Of a DNA stretch of 40,552 nucleotides, positions 8,515-16,392 are shown piece after piece. The position numbers and the translations under genes are program-made. Positions within the stretch are counted from its first letter, which is position 1. Each line of letters begins with the position of its first letter. The notes under the pieces were generated by a model that was not told the origin of the DNA, did not search any database, and saw only the letters and a program-made list of their open reading frames with translations. The stretch comes from Clostridia bacterium (GTDB lineage Bacteria > Bacillota > Clostridia > Christensenellales > CAG-138): contig JAFQXA010000029.1 in the NCBI GenBank assembly GCA_017407205.1, positions 1 through 40,552 of the forward strand, given 5' to 3'.

Positions 8515-8993
8515 TGGGCAATCAAGCAAAAGTTTTCGATACAAAAGAAATCATGCCTGTTTACCGTGAGCTTATAAAAAACGGTAAGGAAGTAAGCTTG
8601 CCCATAACGGGTCACAGCATGGAGCCCTTTTTAAAAGAGGGCAGGGACAGAGTAATATTGACGGATTGCAAAGGAGCTTTCTTAAAACGCGGAGATATTG
8701 CACTTTTTATGCGTGAAGACGGAAAGTATATCATGCATCGCGTTGTAAAAAAAGAGGGCGGCAACTACTTTTTTGCAGGAGATGAGCAAACCTTTATTGA
8801 AGGTCCGATTAAGCATTCCTGTGTGGTTGCACTTGTAAAAGAAGCGTACAGAAAAGGAAAGCGGATTACATGCAAGAACTTTACTTGGTGGTTTTTTAAG
8901 TATATATGGCTTTTAATTTTACCTATGAGACGAGGAATATTGAAGTTTCTCAACAGAACAATTTATGGGAGTTGCGAAAATGAAGAAGGTTGA
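8514..8993 (+). CDS. S24/S26-family (signal peptidase-like) serine peptidase
   Basis: The 159-residue protein carries GHSMEP, with the nucleophile Ser35, and YIMHRVV, with His75 where bacterial signal peptidase I has the general-base Lys. This Ser/His arrangement is known from SipW and archaeal/ER-type signal peptidases. Box FAGDE follows at about residues 87-91. No N-terminal anchor is present; instead a hydrophobic stretch at about 123-138 followed by basic residues may tether it to the inner face. It probably processes a cassette product or a leader. It is coupled to the ABC gene (ATG overlaps its stop) and overlaps the PqqD gene by 14 bases. Confidence 0.85.
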   Translation: MGNQAKVFDTKEIMPVYRELIKNGKEVSLPITGHSMEPFLKEGRDRVILTDCKGAFLKRGDIALFMREDGKYIMHRVVKKEGGNYFFAGDEQTFIEGPIKHSCVVALVKEAYRKGKRITCKNFTWWFFKYIWLLILPMRRGILKFLNRTIYGSCENEEG

Positions 8994-9246
8994 AGATTTT
9001 ATTTTGAGGGAGATTGCAGGCGAATATGTGCTTGTTCCGACAGGAAGTGCTTCAAAGGTTTTTGACGGAATAATAACCTTTAATGAGCAGGCGGCTTTTT
9101 TGTGGAACAATATCGACGAGTGCGAAACGGTGGAGGCTTTGGTTAAAAAGCTGACTGATGAGTATGATGTTGACGAGGAAGTCGCAAAAAGAGACGTTGA
9201 AGTGTTCGTATCACAGCTTTTGGCGGCAGGAATTATCAATAAATAG
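8980..9246 (+). CDS. PqqD-like peptide chaperone
   Basis: This 88-residue protein has the winged-helix PqqD/RRE pattern: a beta-strand N-terminus, FNEQAAFLWNNID, then two helices ending in VSQLLAAGII. In RiPP pathways such proteins bind the leader peptide and present it to the radical SAM enzyme. The ATG at 8980 follows GGGAG with an eight-base gap; the in-frame ATG at 8965 contains that site and is less likely. It is the last gene of the cassette, and 32 bases later the exopolysaccharide cassette starts with its own promoter. No free precursor peptide is found on either side. Confidence 0.88.
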   Translation: MKKVEDFILREIAGEYVLVPTGSASKVFDGIITFNEQAAFLWNNIDECETVEALVKKLTDEYDVDEEVAKRDVEVFVSQLLAAGIINK

Positions 9247-9275
9247 TTTAAAAGAATTATTAAACATGGTATGAT
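9247..9275 (+). promoter_or_regulatory. Extended -10 promoter of the exopolysaccharide cassette
   Basis: TTTAAA at 9247-9252, a 17-base spacer, and TGG plus TATGAT at 9267-9275. The predicted start is A9282, the first base of the second of two adjacent ATG codons, so the mRNA would be leaderless. Confidence 0.6.
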
Positions 9276-9278
9276 AAT

Positions 9279-10028
9279 ATGATGATTGATTTACATACTC
9301 ATATATTGCCATATGTTGATGACGGTGCATCAAGCTTGGAGGAAGCTTTGGCTATGCTTGAAAATGCTGTTTTGTGCGGTGTTAAAAAGCTTGCACTTAC
9401 ACCGCATGCAAATGTTCCTGATGGTAATGACAATTATTATGATGAGGAGCTTGCAACAAAATTCAGGCAGTTTTCAAGTTGTGTAAAGGAAGCGGAGATT
9501 GACATTGAGCTGATACCGGGCATGGAGGTTTTTGCAACTTCCGAGGTTTCAAGACTCATGAAGCAAAAGAAATTTTTGACCTTGAATTGCACAAGGTACC
9601 TGCTTCTGGAGTTTGGATTTAACGAGAGTGTGCCTTTTACGTTTTCTCTTGTTGACGAGCTTGTAGAAATGGGTTGTATTCCCTTGATTGCACACCCTGA
9701 ACGCTATCCGTATGTGCAGGAAAATCCGAACATTGTTTTTGAGTGGATTCGCATGGGTGCTTGCACACAGCTTAACAAGGGAAGCGTTTTAGGGCACTTT
9801 GGTATAAAAGCAGGCGAGGTTGCAATGCAGCTTTTGCAGAATGACTTAGTCAGTGTTGTTGCAAGTGATGCACACGACACAAAGCGAAGAACAACGAGTA
9901 TGGCGGACGCTTTTGATTACATAAGCGGTGCTTTTTCAGATGAGTATGCCCGGGTTTTGTTTTGCGAAAATCCGTTAAGGCTTTTAAATGATAAGGAACT
10001 GCTTTCGAACGGTCCGATGCCTATATAG
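9279..10028 (+). CDS. PHP-domain tyrosine-protein phosphatase, CpsB/Wzb-like
   Basis: The sequence begins MMIDLHTHILPYVDDG, the metal-binding PHP motif of CpsB/YwqE phosphatases, and continues with LTPHAN, HPERYP and VASDAHD, which carry the other metal ligands. The length of 249 residues is normal. It would remove phosphate from the Tyr-rich tails of the two BY-kinases encoded downstream. It is first in the 9279-14996 cassette. No Shine-Dalgarno site is visible; with the predicted start at 9282, translation could begin at the second ATG, which gives the usual MIDLHTH start. Confidence 0.93.
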   Translation: MMIDLHTHILPYVDDGASSLEEALAMLENAVLCGVKKLALTPHANVPDGNDNYYDEELATKFRQFSSCVKEAEIDIELIPGMEVFATSEVSRLMKQKKFLTLNCTRYLLLEFGFNESVPFTFSLVDELVEMGCIPLIAHPERYPYVQENPNIVFEWIRMGACTQLNKGSVLGHFGIKAGEVAMQLLQNDLVSVVASDAHDTKRRTTSMADAFDYISGAFSDEYARVLFCENPLRLLNDKELLSNGPMPI

Positions 10029-10058
10029 GCTATAATTTGTTTTTTGGAGGAAAGAACC

Positions 10059-10925
10059 TTGCTTCAGAAGAGGAAATTTATAATACTGATTACATTGCTC
10101 CTTCTTGTTACGGTTTATTATCTTGTTTATCAGAACAATTACAAAGAGAAGACCGGCGGTGCATACCCTGTAATCACATTTGATTCAAAGGTTGTTGAAA
10201 CGACGATTGCAGAAGCTGATGCAAACATTCTGAAGGGTGTCACTGCGTACGATGCGGAGGATGGAGATGTAACGGATTCCATCCTGGTTGAGAGTATATC
10301 AAAGTTCACTGAACCCGGAAGAAGCATTGTTACATATGTTGCCTTTGATTCAAGCAACCATATTTCAAGTGCAACACGTGAGCTTGTTTATACGGACTAT
10401 GAGTCACCTAAAATCTCGTTACATGCCCCCCTGAGGTTTGTATATACGAGCAGTTTGAATATAACGGAAGAAATATCTGCGTATGACTCGATAGATGGTG
10501 ATGTTTCAGACAGAATCAAGTATTCCTTTGCTGACGGAAATGATAATCTTGCCCAGGTCGGTAAGCACCCTGTTGTGCTTACGGTTTCAAACAGCAGGGG
10601 CGATGTTACAACGCTCCAGGTAGCTGTCGAAATTTATACTGAAACATATCTTGAAAGACTCAATACTCCGCAGATACATCTTAATGAGTACCTGATTTAT
10701 ATCAAAAAAGGCGAACAGGTCGATTTTGACAGTTATATAAAATACATAATGCTTGGTGATGAAACAATCAGGACATGGGAAACAGATGAAAAGGGCTTGA
10801 CGGTTGAAATTGATAAAAATGACCTTGATATCAATGTTGCCGGTGTTTATTCTGTAACATATTCCATGGAAACATCTTCAGGATACAGGGGCTTGACAGA
10901 TCTTATTGTTGTGGTTGAGGAGTAA
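10059..10925 (+). CDS. Membrane-anchored protein with Ig-like (DUF5011-type) repeats
   Basis: The 288-residue protein has a short basic N-terminus and one membrane segment (about residues 7-24), so it should be anchored with its body outside. The exterior holds two Ig-like repeats recognised by AYDAEDGDVTD and AYDSIDGDVSD, each followed by a GxxxVTY- or GKHPVVLTV-like strand, as in DUF5011/HYR-type domains. A third diverged domain ends the protein. It lies between the phosphatase and the BY-kinases and may bind or organise the polymer at the surface (inference). The TTG at 10059 is chosen because GGAGG at 10046-10050 precedes it by eight bases; a TTG at 10044 contains that site. Confidence 0.8.
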   Translation: MLQKRKFIILITLLLLVTVYYLVYQNNYKEKTGGAYPVITFDSKVVETTIAEADANILKGVTAYDAEDGDVTDSILVESISKFTEPGRSIVTYVAFDSSNHISSATRELVYTDYESPKISLHAPLRFVYTSSLNITEEISAYDSIDGDVSDRIKYSFADGNDNLAQVGKHPVVLTVSNSRGDVTTLQVAVEIYTETYLERLNTPQIHLNEYLIYIKKGEQVDFDSYIKYIMLGDETIRTWETDEKGLTVEIDKNDLDINVAGVYSVTYSMETSSGYRGLTDLIVVVEE

Positions 10926-10927
10926 TT

Positions 10928-12406
10928 ATGGCTGAATCAAAAGAAAACAAGAAAACCAGCAGTATCGATATATCCAGCATATTGCGTGCCGTATGCAAAG
11001 AGTGGTGGGTTATACTTCTTGTTGCACTCATGGTTTCTATGTGTGCTTCGATAATCACTACTGAAAGGTATAAACCTACATATACCACGAATGCGACGCT
11101 TATAGTTTCAACAAAGAGCGGAGCAAATGCGTATTCCAATCTTACGACAACGCAGAACCTTGCCAATGTTTTTAAGGTTGTTTTAAACAGCAGTATTTTG
11201 AAAAAGCAGGTCGCAAAGGAGGCAGGGGTATCAACATCTGATGTTACGATAAATGCAAGCGTTGTTGACTCAACAAACATGATAACGCTCACTGTAAAGG
11301 CATCAACGCCCCGAAAGGCATACCTCATGATGGATGCTGTAATCAAAAACCACCACATGGTCACAGAACCCATTCTGGGCAATGCTATTTTGGATGTGCT
11401 TTCATATCCGACTGTTCCGAGAAATCCAAGTGTAGCACTCAATGCAAGAGGAGCAATGAAAAACGCTTTTGTATATGCGGCAGTAGCAATGATAGCGTTC
11501 TTTGCACTCTTGTCGTTCTTGCGTGATGACATAAAGAATGAGTCCGAGGTTGAGAAAAAGCTTGATACAAAGCTTCTTACAACGGTTTATCATGAGAATA
11601 AGTACAAGACGTTAAGCTCACGTTTGCGCAAGGTGAAAAAGAGCGTTTTGATAACGGACCCGACAACGAGCTTTGCCTTTTTGGAAACCTACCGTAAGCT
11701 CAGAACAAAGATTGAATACCAGTCGAAGAAGTCCGGAATAAAGTCGATAATGGTAACAAGTGTTCTTGAAAATGAGGGTAAGTCAACTGTTGCGGCTAAC
11801 CTTGCACTTGCTCTTGCACAAAAACACCGCGTATTACTTATTGATGCAGACCTTCGAAAGCCTGCAATCTATAAGGTTTTAGGACAGGATGTTAAGGGCA
11901 AGATAGGCCTTGTTGAGGTATTGAAGGAAAAGAGAGGCTTGGGTGATGCGGTTTATTTTGACCGTACTTTCAATCTTTACCTGCTTATAGGCAGTAAGCT
12001 TGTTGCGAACTCGTCAGAGCTTGTTGCGACAGAGCATATGAAGCGTATTGTAAAGAACGCGGCTGACCAGCTTGACTACGTAATCATAGATACGCCTCCG
12101 CTTTCATGTGCAGCTGATGCTGAGTCGATAGCTGATGCAGTTGATGCAAGCATACTTGTTGTGCACCAGACACGCGCAATAGCAAGGGATATAAACGATG
12201 TAATCGACGCTTTGACAACATCATCATCCGAGCTTTTAGGCTGCGTTTATAATAATGCAAAAAAGAGACTTCTGCCCACAGCATATGTCCAGAAATTGTA
12301 TGGCGGTTACAGCGATTATGATAATTACAGAAAATACGGCGAGTACGGAAATTACTCAAGATACAAAGAGCTGTCCGCATACGATAAGAAAAATATCAAG
12401 AAATAG
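10928..12406 (+). CDS. Fused Wzz/BY-kinase (polysaccharide co-polymerase, tyrosine autokinase)
   Basis: The 492-residue protein joins a Wzz chain-length domain to a CpsD-type kinase. Membrane segments at about residues 23-45 and 178-197 flank the extracellular loop. The cytoplasmic kinase shows Walker A ENEGKST (the usual Pro-Gly before it is replaced), Walker A' LLIDADLRKP and Walker B VIIDTPP. A C-terminal tail from about residue 455 has ten Tyr, including YSDYDNYRKYGEYGNY, the autophosphorylation cluster. It would control the length and rate of polymer export. The ATG follows GAGGAG by five bases and nearly abuts the upstream stop. Confidence 0.93.
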   Translation: MAESKENKKTSSIDISSILRAVCKEWWVILLVALMVSMCASIITTERYKPTYTTNATLIVSTKSGANAYSNLTTTQNLANVFKVVLNSSILKKQVAKEAGVSTSDVTINASVVDSTNMITLTVKASTPRKAYLMMDAVIKNHHMVTEPILGNAILDVLSYPTVPRNPSVALNARGAMKNAFVYAAVAMIAFFALLSFLRDDIKNESEVEKKLDTKLLTTVYHENKYKTLSSRLRKVKKSVLITDPTTSFAFLETYRKLRTKIEYQSKKSGIKSIMVTSVLENEGKSTVAANLALALAQKHRVLLIDADLRKPAIYKVLGQDVKGKIGLVEVLKEKRGLGDAVYFDRTFNLYLLIGSKLVANSSELVATEHMKRIVKNAADQLDYVIIDTPPLSCAADAESIADAVDASILVVHQTRAIARDINDVIDALTTSSSELLGCVYNNAKKRLLPTAYVQKLYGGYSDYDNYRKYGEYGNYSRYKELSAYDKKNIKK

Positions 12407-12438
12407 TATTGAGTTTAAAATTTTAAAGGGTGAGTGTT

Positions 12439-13941
12439 ATGGAAACTGAACAAACGCTTGAAAAAGGTGCAATAGATATTAAAGCCATAATTGATGACTT
12501 TTTAAGAGAGCTTAAGAGACTCTTTTGGATAGTTTTGATTTTGGTTGCTGTTTTTGCCTCCTTGTCATATGTAAAGGCAAAGAATTCCTATGTGCCAAGA
12601 TATATGGCATCTGCTACATTTACCATAAATGTAGGTTCAAAAACAACATCTTCAAGCTCGTATTTTAATTCTACAACGGCGGCACAGCTTGAAAAGACAT
12701 TCCCTTCAATACTTACAAGCGGTGTGCTGAAAGAAGTCGTCATGAAAGACCTTGGACTTTCATATCTTCCCGGCTCAATATCAGCAGAGGCACTGCCTGA
12801 AACCAATCTTTTTACAATAAAGGTAACGGGAACGGAACCGGAACAAACATACCTGATTTTAGAATCAGTTGTTAAAAACTATCCTGAGGTTGCACAGTTC
12901 ATAATCGGCGATACAGTGCTTCAGCAACTTGACACAACGGGAGTACCTGAGAATGCAATAAATCCATTCATTGCAAGTACGCATATTGAAAAGGGTGCAG
13001 TTTTGGGCTTGCTCTTAGGTCTTGGAATAATAGCGGTTATTGCGCTGACAAGAACGACAATCCGTCGCGCAGATGACCTTAATAAGCTCACAAACTTAAA
13101 GTATTTAGGCTCAGTACCTGAAGTAAAGTTTAAAAAGCGCAGCCAAAGCAGAAAGAATTTTGCTACGATAAATAACCGTGTTGTTTCAAACTCCTTCATT
13201 GAAGCAATGCGTTATGTAAGGACAAAAATCGATAAGCTGGCAAAGCAAAACGGTGTAAAAACCATGATTGTTACAAGTGCTATGCCGGGCGAAGGCAAGA
13301 CCACTATTGCGGCTAACATTGCGTTGTCGCTTGCGAGAAAAGAGAATAAGGTCATACTTATTGACTGTGACTTTCGAAATCCCTGCCTTGCAAAAACTCT
13401 TCGTGTAAGCCGTGGCTATAATCAGAGGTTTGCAGGCATACTTGATGTTTTAAAAGGAAGCGTATCGCTTGATGATGCATTGCGCTTTTATGAGGATAAT
13501 CTCTTTGTTCTTTTTGGCGGAGAGCCGACTGATAATATTGATACTTTGCTTGAGTCACCGATGCTCATAGACCTCATAAAGAAACTAAGAACGCAGGCTG
13601 ACTATGTTATAATTGATGCGGCACCTTCGGCTATTTTGTCGGATGCCACAGTTCTTGCAAAGACAATAGATGCTGCTATATTCGTTGTTCGCCAGGAGCA
13701 CGCATCAAAGACGAGAATACTTGAGGGTATTGAAAACTTCTCGTCAAGCAATACTCCTATACTTGGATATATATTCAACTGTGTAACAAAGGGCTTGGCA
13801 TCCTATGGCTACAGCGGATATGCTTATGGCAAGTATGGCTCATACGGGAAGTATGGTTCATACGGCAAATATGGCAAATACGGCGGATATGGCGGATACG
13901 GTGTATATGATAAGCTTTTGAAAGAACATAACCGGGATTGA
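12439..13941 (+). CDS. Second fused Wzz/BY-kinase with long Gly-Tyr tail
   Basis: The 500-residue paralogue has the same layout as its upstream neighbour. Membrane segments lie at about residues 30-47 and 190-210. The kinase has Walker A MPGEGKTT, A' LIDCDFRNP and Walker B VIIDAAP. The C-terminal tail has 13 Tyr in about 36 residues in a near-regular YGKYGSYGKYG pattern, much longer and simpler than usual Tyr clusters. Two fused kinases in a row could form mixed rings or serve two polymers. The ATG at 12439 follows AAAGGG by eight bases; the in-frame GTG at 12430 overlaps that site. Confidence 0.93.
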   Translation: METEQTLEKGAIDIKAIIDDFLRELKRLFWIVLILVAVFASLSYVKAKNSYVPRYMASATFTINVGSKTTSSSSYFNSTTAAQLEKTFPSILTSGVLKEVVMKDLGLSYLPGSISAEALPETNLFTIKVTGTEPEQTYLILESVVKNYPEVAQFIIGDTVLQQLDTTGVPENAINPFIASTHIEKGAVLGLLLGLGIIAVIALTRTTIRRADDLNKLTNLKYLGSVPEVKFKKRSQSRKNFATINNRVVSNSFIEAMRYVRTKIDKLAKQNGVKTMIVTSAMPGEGKTTIAANIALSLARKENKVILIDCDFRNPCLAKTLRVSRGYNQRFAGILDVLKGSVSLDDALRFYEDNLFVLFGGEPTDNIDTLLESPMLIDLIKKLRTQADYVIIDAAPSAILSDATVLAKTIDAAIFVVRQEHASKTRILEGIENFSSSNTPILGYIFNCVTKGLASYGYSGYAYGKYGSYGKYGSYGKYGKYGGYGGYGVYDKLLKEHNRD

Positions 13942-13961
13942 TTTTTTGGAGTAAGATTAAA

Positions 13962-14996
13962 ATGAACAAAAAGTTTCTTACAACGTGTATTGTAATATTG
14001 TCGGTTCTTGCAGTACTGCTGCTCTTTGTACTGATAATTTTGACAAAGTTCAGCGGTATGATAGATAAACACGTTCCGTTTACAGAATCAAGCGGCTTTA
14101 ATGCGGATAAAGATGCTGTGGACCCAGATTTGCAGACAGCGGAGCCCGGTGAGATAAGCGAGCTTGAGGATGATGTGTATGTCAGCGTGACCGATGATGA
14201 ATATTATGAAGCACCGATATACAAGCAGGTGCCGATTGACGAGAATGTAATCAATATTTTGCTTGTCGGACAGGATTCAACTATCGGAAGCGGTGTGAGC
14301 ACACGAAGCGACTCGTGTATTATTGCATCATATAACCGCAGAGAAAAGACAGTTAAGCTTGTATCCGTAATGCGTGATACATGGGTACAGATAGAAGGAC
14401 ATAATTGGAACAGAATAAATGCAGCATATTCCTTTGGCGGAATAGGTCTTTTGCTTAACACCATAAACGATAACTATAATCTTGATATCCAGGATTATAT
14501 AATCATAGGCTTTGACGAGTTTATACAGTTTGTGGATGAGCTTGGCGGTATTGACATGAAGATAACCTCCAAGGAAGCAAACTACATAAACAAGCAGACC
14601 GGGTCAAAATATCCTCTTGAAACTCAGACCATACATATGGATGGCAGAACGGCACTTGTTTATTCACGTTGCAGGCGTGTAGGCGGCGTTTTTGAGCGTG
14701 ATACAAGACAGCGTAAGGTAATACTCAAAATGTATGACGATATCGCGAGAAATTACGATGCAGAGCTTGTAATGAAGCTAATGGACTTCATGCTTGACCA
14801 TGTACGAACTAATATTCCTGCAAACAGGCTCTTTACGCTTGCAATGGAAGTGCTTGGTGCACAGGGCGAAATGAAGATGGAGCAGAACCATGTGCCGTTT
14901 GACGGCGGATGGAAATATGCAAGAATAAGGGGAAAGGCTGTTTTGTCCATTGATTTGCCCTACAATGTAGAAGAATTGCATGAGTTTTTGTACTGA
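13962..14996 (+). CDS. LytR-CpsA-Psr (LCP) family phosphotransferase
   Basis: LCP proteins move polyprenyl-linked glycopolymers onto peptidoglycan. This 344-residue protein has one N-terminal membrane segment (about residues 5-27), an acidic linker, and an LCP domain starting at NILLVGQDS and containing STRSDSCIIAS, VSVMRDTWV, RINAAYSFGG and FERDTRQRKV, with the conserved Asp and Arg residues. It is the last gene of the exopolysaccharide cassette and suggests the polymer is attached to the wall. The ATG at 13962 follows GGAG by ten bases. A terminator follows at 15027. Confidence 0.94.
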   Translation: MNKKFLTTCIVILSVLAVLLLFVLIILTKFSGMIDKHVPFTESSGFNADKDAVDPDLQTAEPGEISELEDDVYVSVTDDEYYEAPIYKQVPIDENVINILLVGQDSTIGSGVSTRSDSCIIASYNRREKTVKLVSVMRDTWVQIEGHNWNRINAAYSFGGIGLLLNTINDNYNLDIQDYIIIGFDEFIQFVDELGGIDMKITSKEANYINKQTGSKYPLETQTIHMDGRTALVYSRCRRVGGVFERDTRQRKVILKMYDDIARNYDAELVMKLMDFMLDHVRTNIPANRLFTLAMEVLGAQGEMKMEQNHVPFDGGWKYARIRGKAVLSIDLPYNVEELHEFLY

Positions 14997-15026
14997 AAAC
15001 AAACGGTCATAATTTTGCATGATAAC

Positions 15027-15066
15027 AAGGCACCTTCCGATATAGAAAAAGGAAGGTGCTTTTTTG
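15027..15066 (+). terminator. Terminator of the exopolysaccharide cassette
   Basis: GCACCTTCC (15030-15038) pairs with GGAAGGTGC (15051-15059) across a 12-base loop, followed by TTTTTT. Confidence 0.9.
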
Positions 15067-15075
15067 ATAATTTGA

Positions 15076-15103
15076 TTGAAAAGCACAGCGGATTGTGTAT
15101 AAT
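15076..15103 (+). promoter_or_regulatory. Promoter before the thrE unit
   Basis: TTGAAA at 15076-15081, a 16-base spacer and a perfect TATAAT at 15098-15103. The predicted start is A15110, the first base of the ATG of a 17-codon ORF. Confidence 0.65.
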
Positions 15104-15109
15104 ATAACA

Positions 15110-15163
15110 ATGTTGGCACAGTTAGCCAAACTTTACCTGAAAGCTGAGAATTTGCATGAATAA
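15110..15163 (+). CDS. Possible 17-residue leader peptide, leaderless start
   Basis: The short ORF encodes MLAQLAKLYLKAENLHE. Its ATG lies six bases after a perfect TATAAT, so it would be the first codon of the mRNA. Its stop (15161-15163) overlaps the start of the next gene at 15156 in another frame. That gene has only a weak ribosome site, so reading the small ORF could feed ribosomes to it. The peptide has no Thr or Ser run, so classic attenuation is not suggested. Whether it is translated is inference from position. Confidence 0.35.
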   Translation: MLAQLAKLYLKAENLHE

Positions 15164-15908
15164 TGTCATAAAATGCGTGCTTGATATTGGCGAGCAAATG
15201 CTTTTGTGCGGTGGCGAAGTGCATCGTACTGAAGATAGCATGAGCCGTATTTGTTATGCGTGTAAAGCAAAAAAAGTGGAAATTTTCACAATAACCTCGC
15301 TTATCGTCCTGACACTTGAGGATGAGGGCGGCAATATATATACCCAGATCAGGGAAGTCAACAACGGCTCATCTAATATGGAAATGCTCCATATGCTTAA
15401 TTCGCTTTCAAGGCAAATTTGCAAAATGGGCTGTATCCCTGAAGATTTCGATGAAAGACTTGAAAACATAAAGAATACAAATAAATACAGAAAGCTTATA
15501 ATGCTTTTTGCAAATGCATTGATGGCAAGCTCGTTTACTATTTTTTTCGGTGGGTCTTTTCTTGAAGCAGGCATTGCACTTTTAGCAGGCGGAATTGTTT
15601 ATCTCGTGGCATTGCTGGCGGAAAGGGCACATTTTAACAATATTTTCTCAAAGCTTTTGTCATCAACATCTGCTGCAATAATTGCGTTTGCGGCTCTTAA
15701 AATCGGCTTGGTCGCAAGCGTTGACATGATTATGATAGGCTGTATAATGCTTATGATTCCGGGCACAGGACTTACAAATGCACTTCGAGACCTTTTTGTG
15801 GGTGATTCCATTGCAGGTATGCTCAGGACAACGGACGCACTTTTATCAACACTTGCAATAGCAATGGGCTACTTTGTAGTTGCATTCATAGCAGGAGGTG
15901 CAGCTTAG
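15156..15908 (+). CDS. Threonine/serine exporter, ThrE N-terminal-type subunit
   Basis: The 250-residue protein matches the larger half of split ThrE exporters (DUF1212 type). A soluble N-terminal part (to about residue 110) contains CGGEVHRTEDSM and ITSLIVLTL, and is followed by about five membrane segments including MIPGTGLTNALRDLFVGD. It would export Thr or Ser together with the small partner encoded immediately downstream. The start overlaps a possible leader ORF. The unit continues to fhs. Confidence 0.9.
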   Translation: MNNVIKCVLDIGEQMLLCGGEVHRTEDSMSRICYACKAKKVEIFTITSLIVLTLEDEGGNIYTQIREVNNGSSNMEMLHMLNSLSRQICKMGCIPEDFDERLENIKNTNKYRKLIMLFANALMASSFTIFFGGSFLEAGIALLAGGIVYLVALLAERAHFNNIFSKLLSSTSAAIIAFAALKIGLVASVDMIMIGCIMLMIPGTGLTNALRDLFVGDSIAGMLRTTDALLSTLAIAMGYFVVAFIAGGAA

Positions 15909-15909
15909 T

Positions 15910-16365
15910 ATGCCTCATGAGATATTGGAAATTTTAGCAAGTGCAGTCGGCGTTGCCTGCTATGCGATAGTTTTGAATACTCGCGGTAAAAAGCTTTTGT
16001 TTACGACAATTGGCGGTGCGGCATCGTGGTCGCTGTTCCTTGCGTTCAAGCTTTTTGTGGCTAATGATGCTATTGCGTATTTTGCAGTTTCTGTTCTGAT
16101 GTCGGTTTATTCTGAAATACTTGCACGAAGGCTCAAGACGCCGACGACGACTTTTGTAATCCCATCACTCATTCCGCTTGTTCCCGGCCGTTCACTTTAT
16201 TATACGATTGCATCGGCATTTGACGGACAAAGCGATGTATTTATGGACAGACTTTTTGACACATTAAAGCTTGCGGCGGCTTTGGCGCTCGGAATAATTT
16301 TTGTATCAGCCGTTACAAGGACAATATTTAAGGTTAAGACTGAAAACAACAACCAATCCAAATAA
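15910..16365 (+). CDS. Threonine/serine exporter, small ThrE-type subunit
   Basis: The 151-residue protein has four or five hydrophobic segments and the motif FVIPSLIPLVPGRSLYYT, typical of the DUF3815/ThrE_2 half. It pairs with the upstream subunit. AGGAGG at 15893-15898 lies 11 bases before the ATG at 15910; the in-frame GTG at 15898 overlaps that site and is unlikely. Confidence 0.9.
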   Translation: MPHEILEILASAVGVACYAIVLNTRGKKLLFTTIGGAASWSLFLAFKLFVANDAIAYFAVSVLMSVYSEILARRLKTPTTTFVIPSLIPLVPGRSLYYTIASAFDGQSDVFMDRLFDTLKLAAALALGIIFVSAVTRTIFKVKTENNNQSK

Positions 16366-16392
16366 TAAATATCAAAAAAGGGAGTAGAAAGA

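Noticed and set aside
8011..8544. 177-codon open frame on the minus strand
   Set aside because: It is antisense to the ABC ATPase domain, with a composition expected of a shadow frame.
10903..11532. 209-codon open frame on the minus strand
   Set aside because: It is antisense to the first BY-kinase; its hydrophobic look reflects the complement of the Wzz region.
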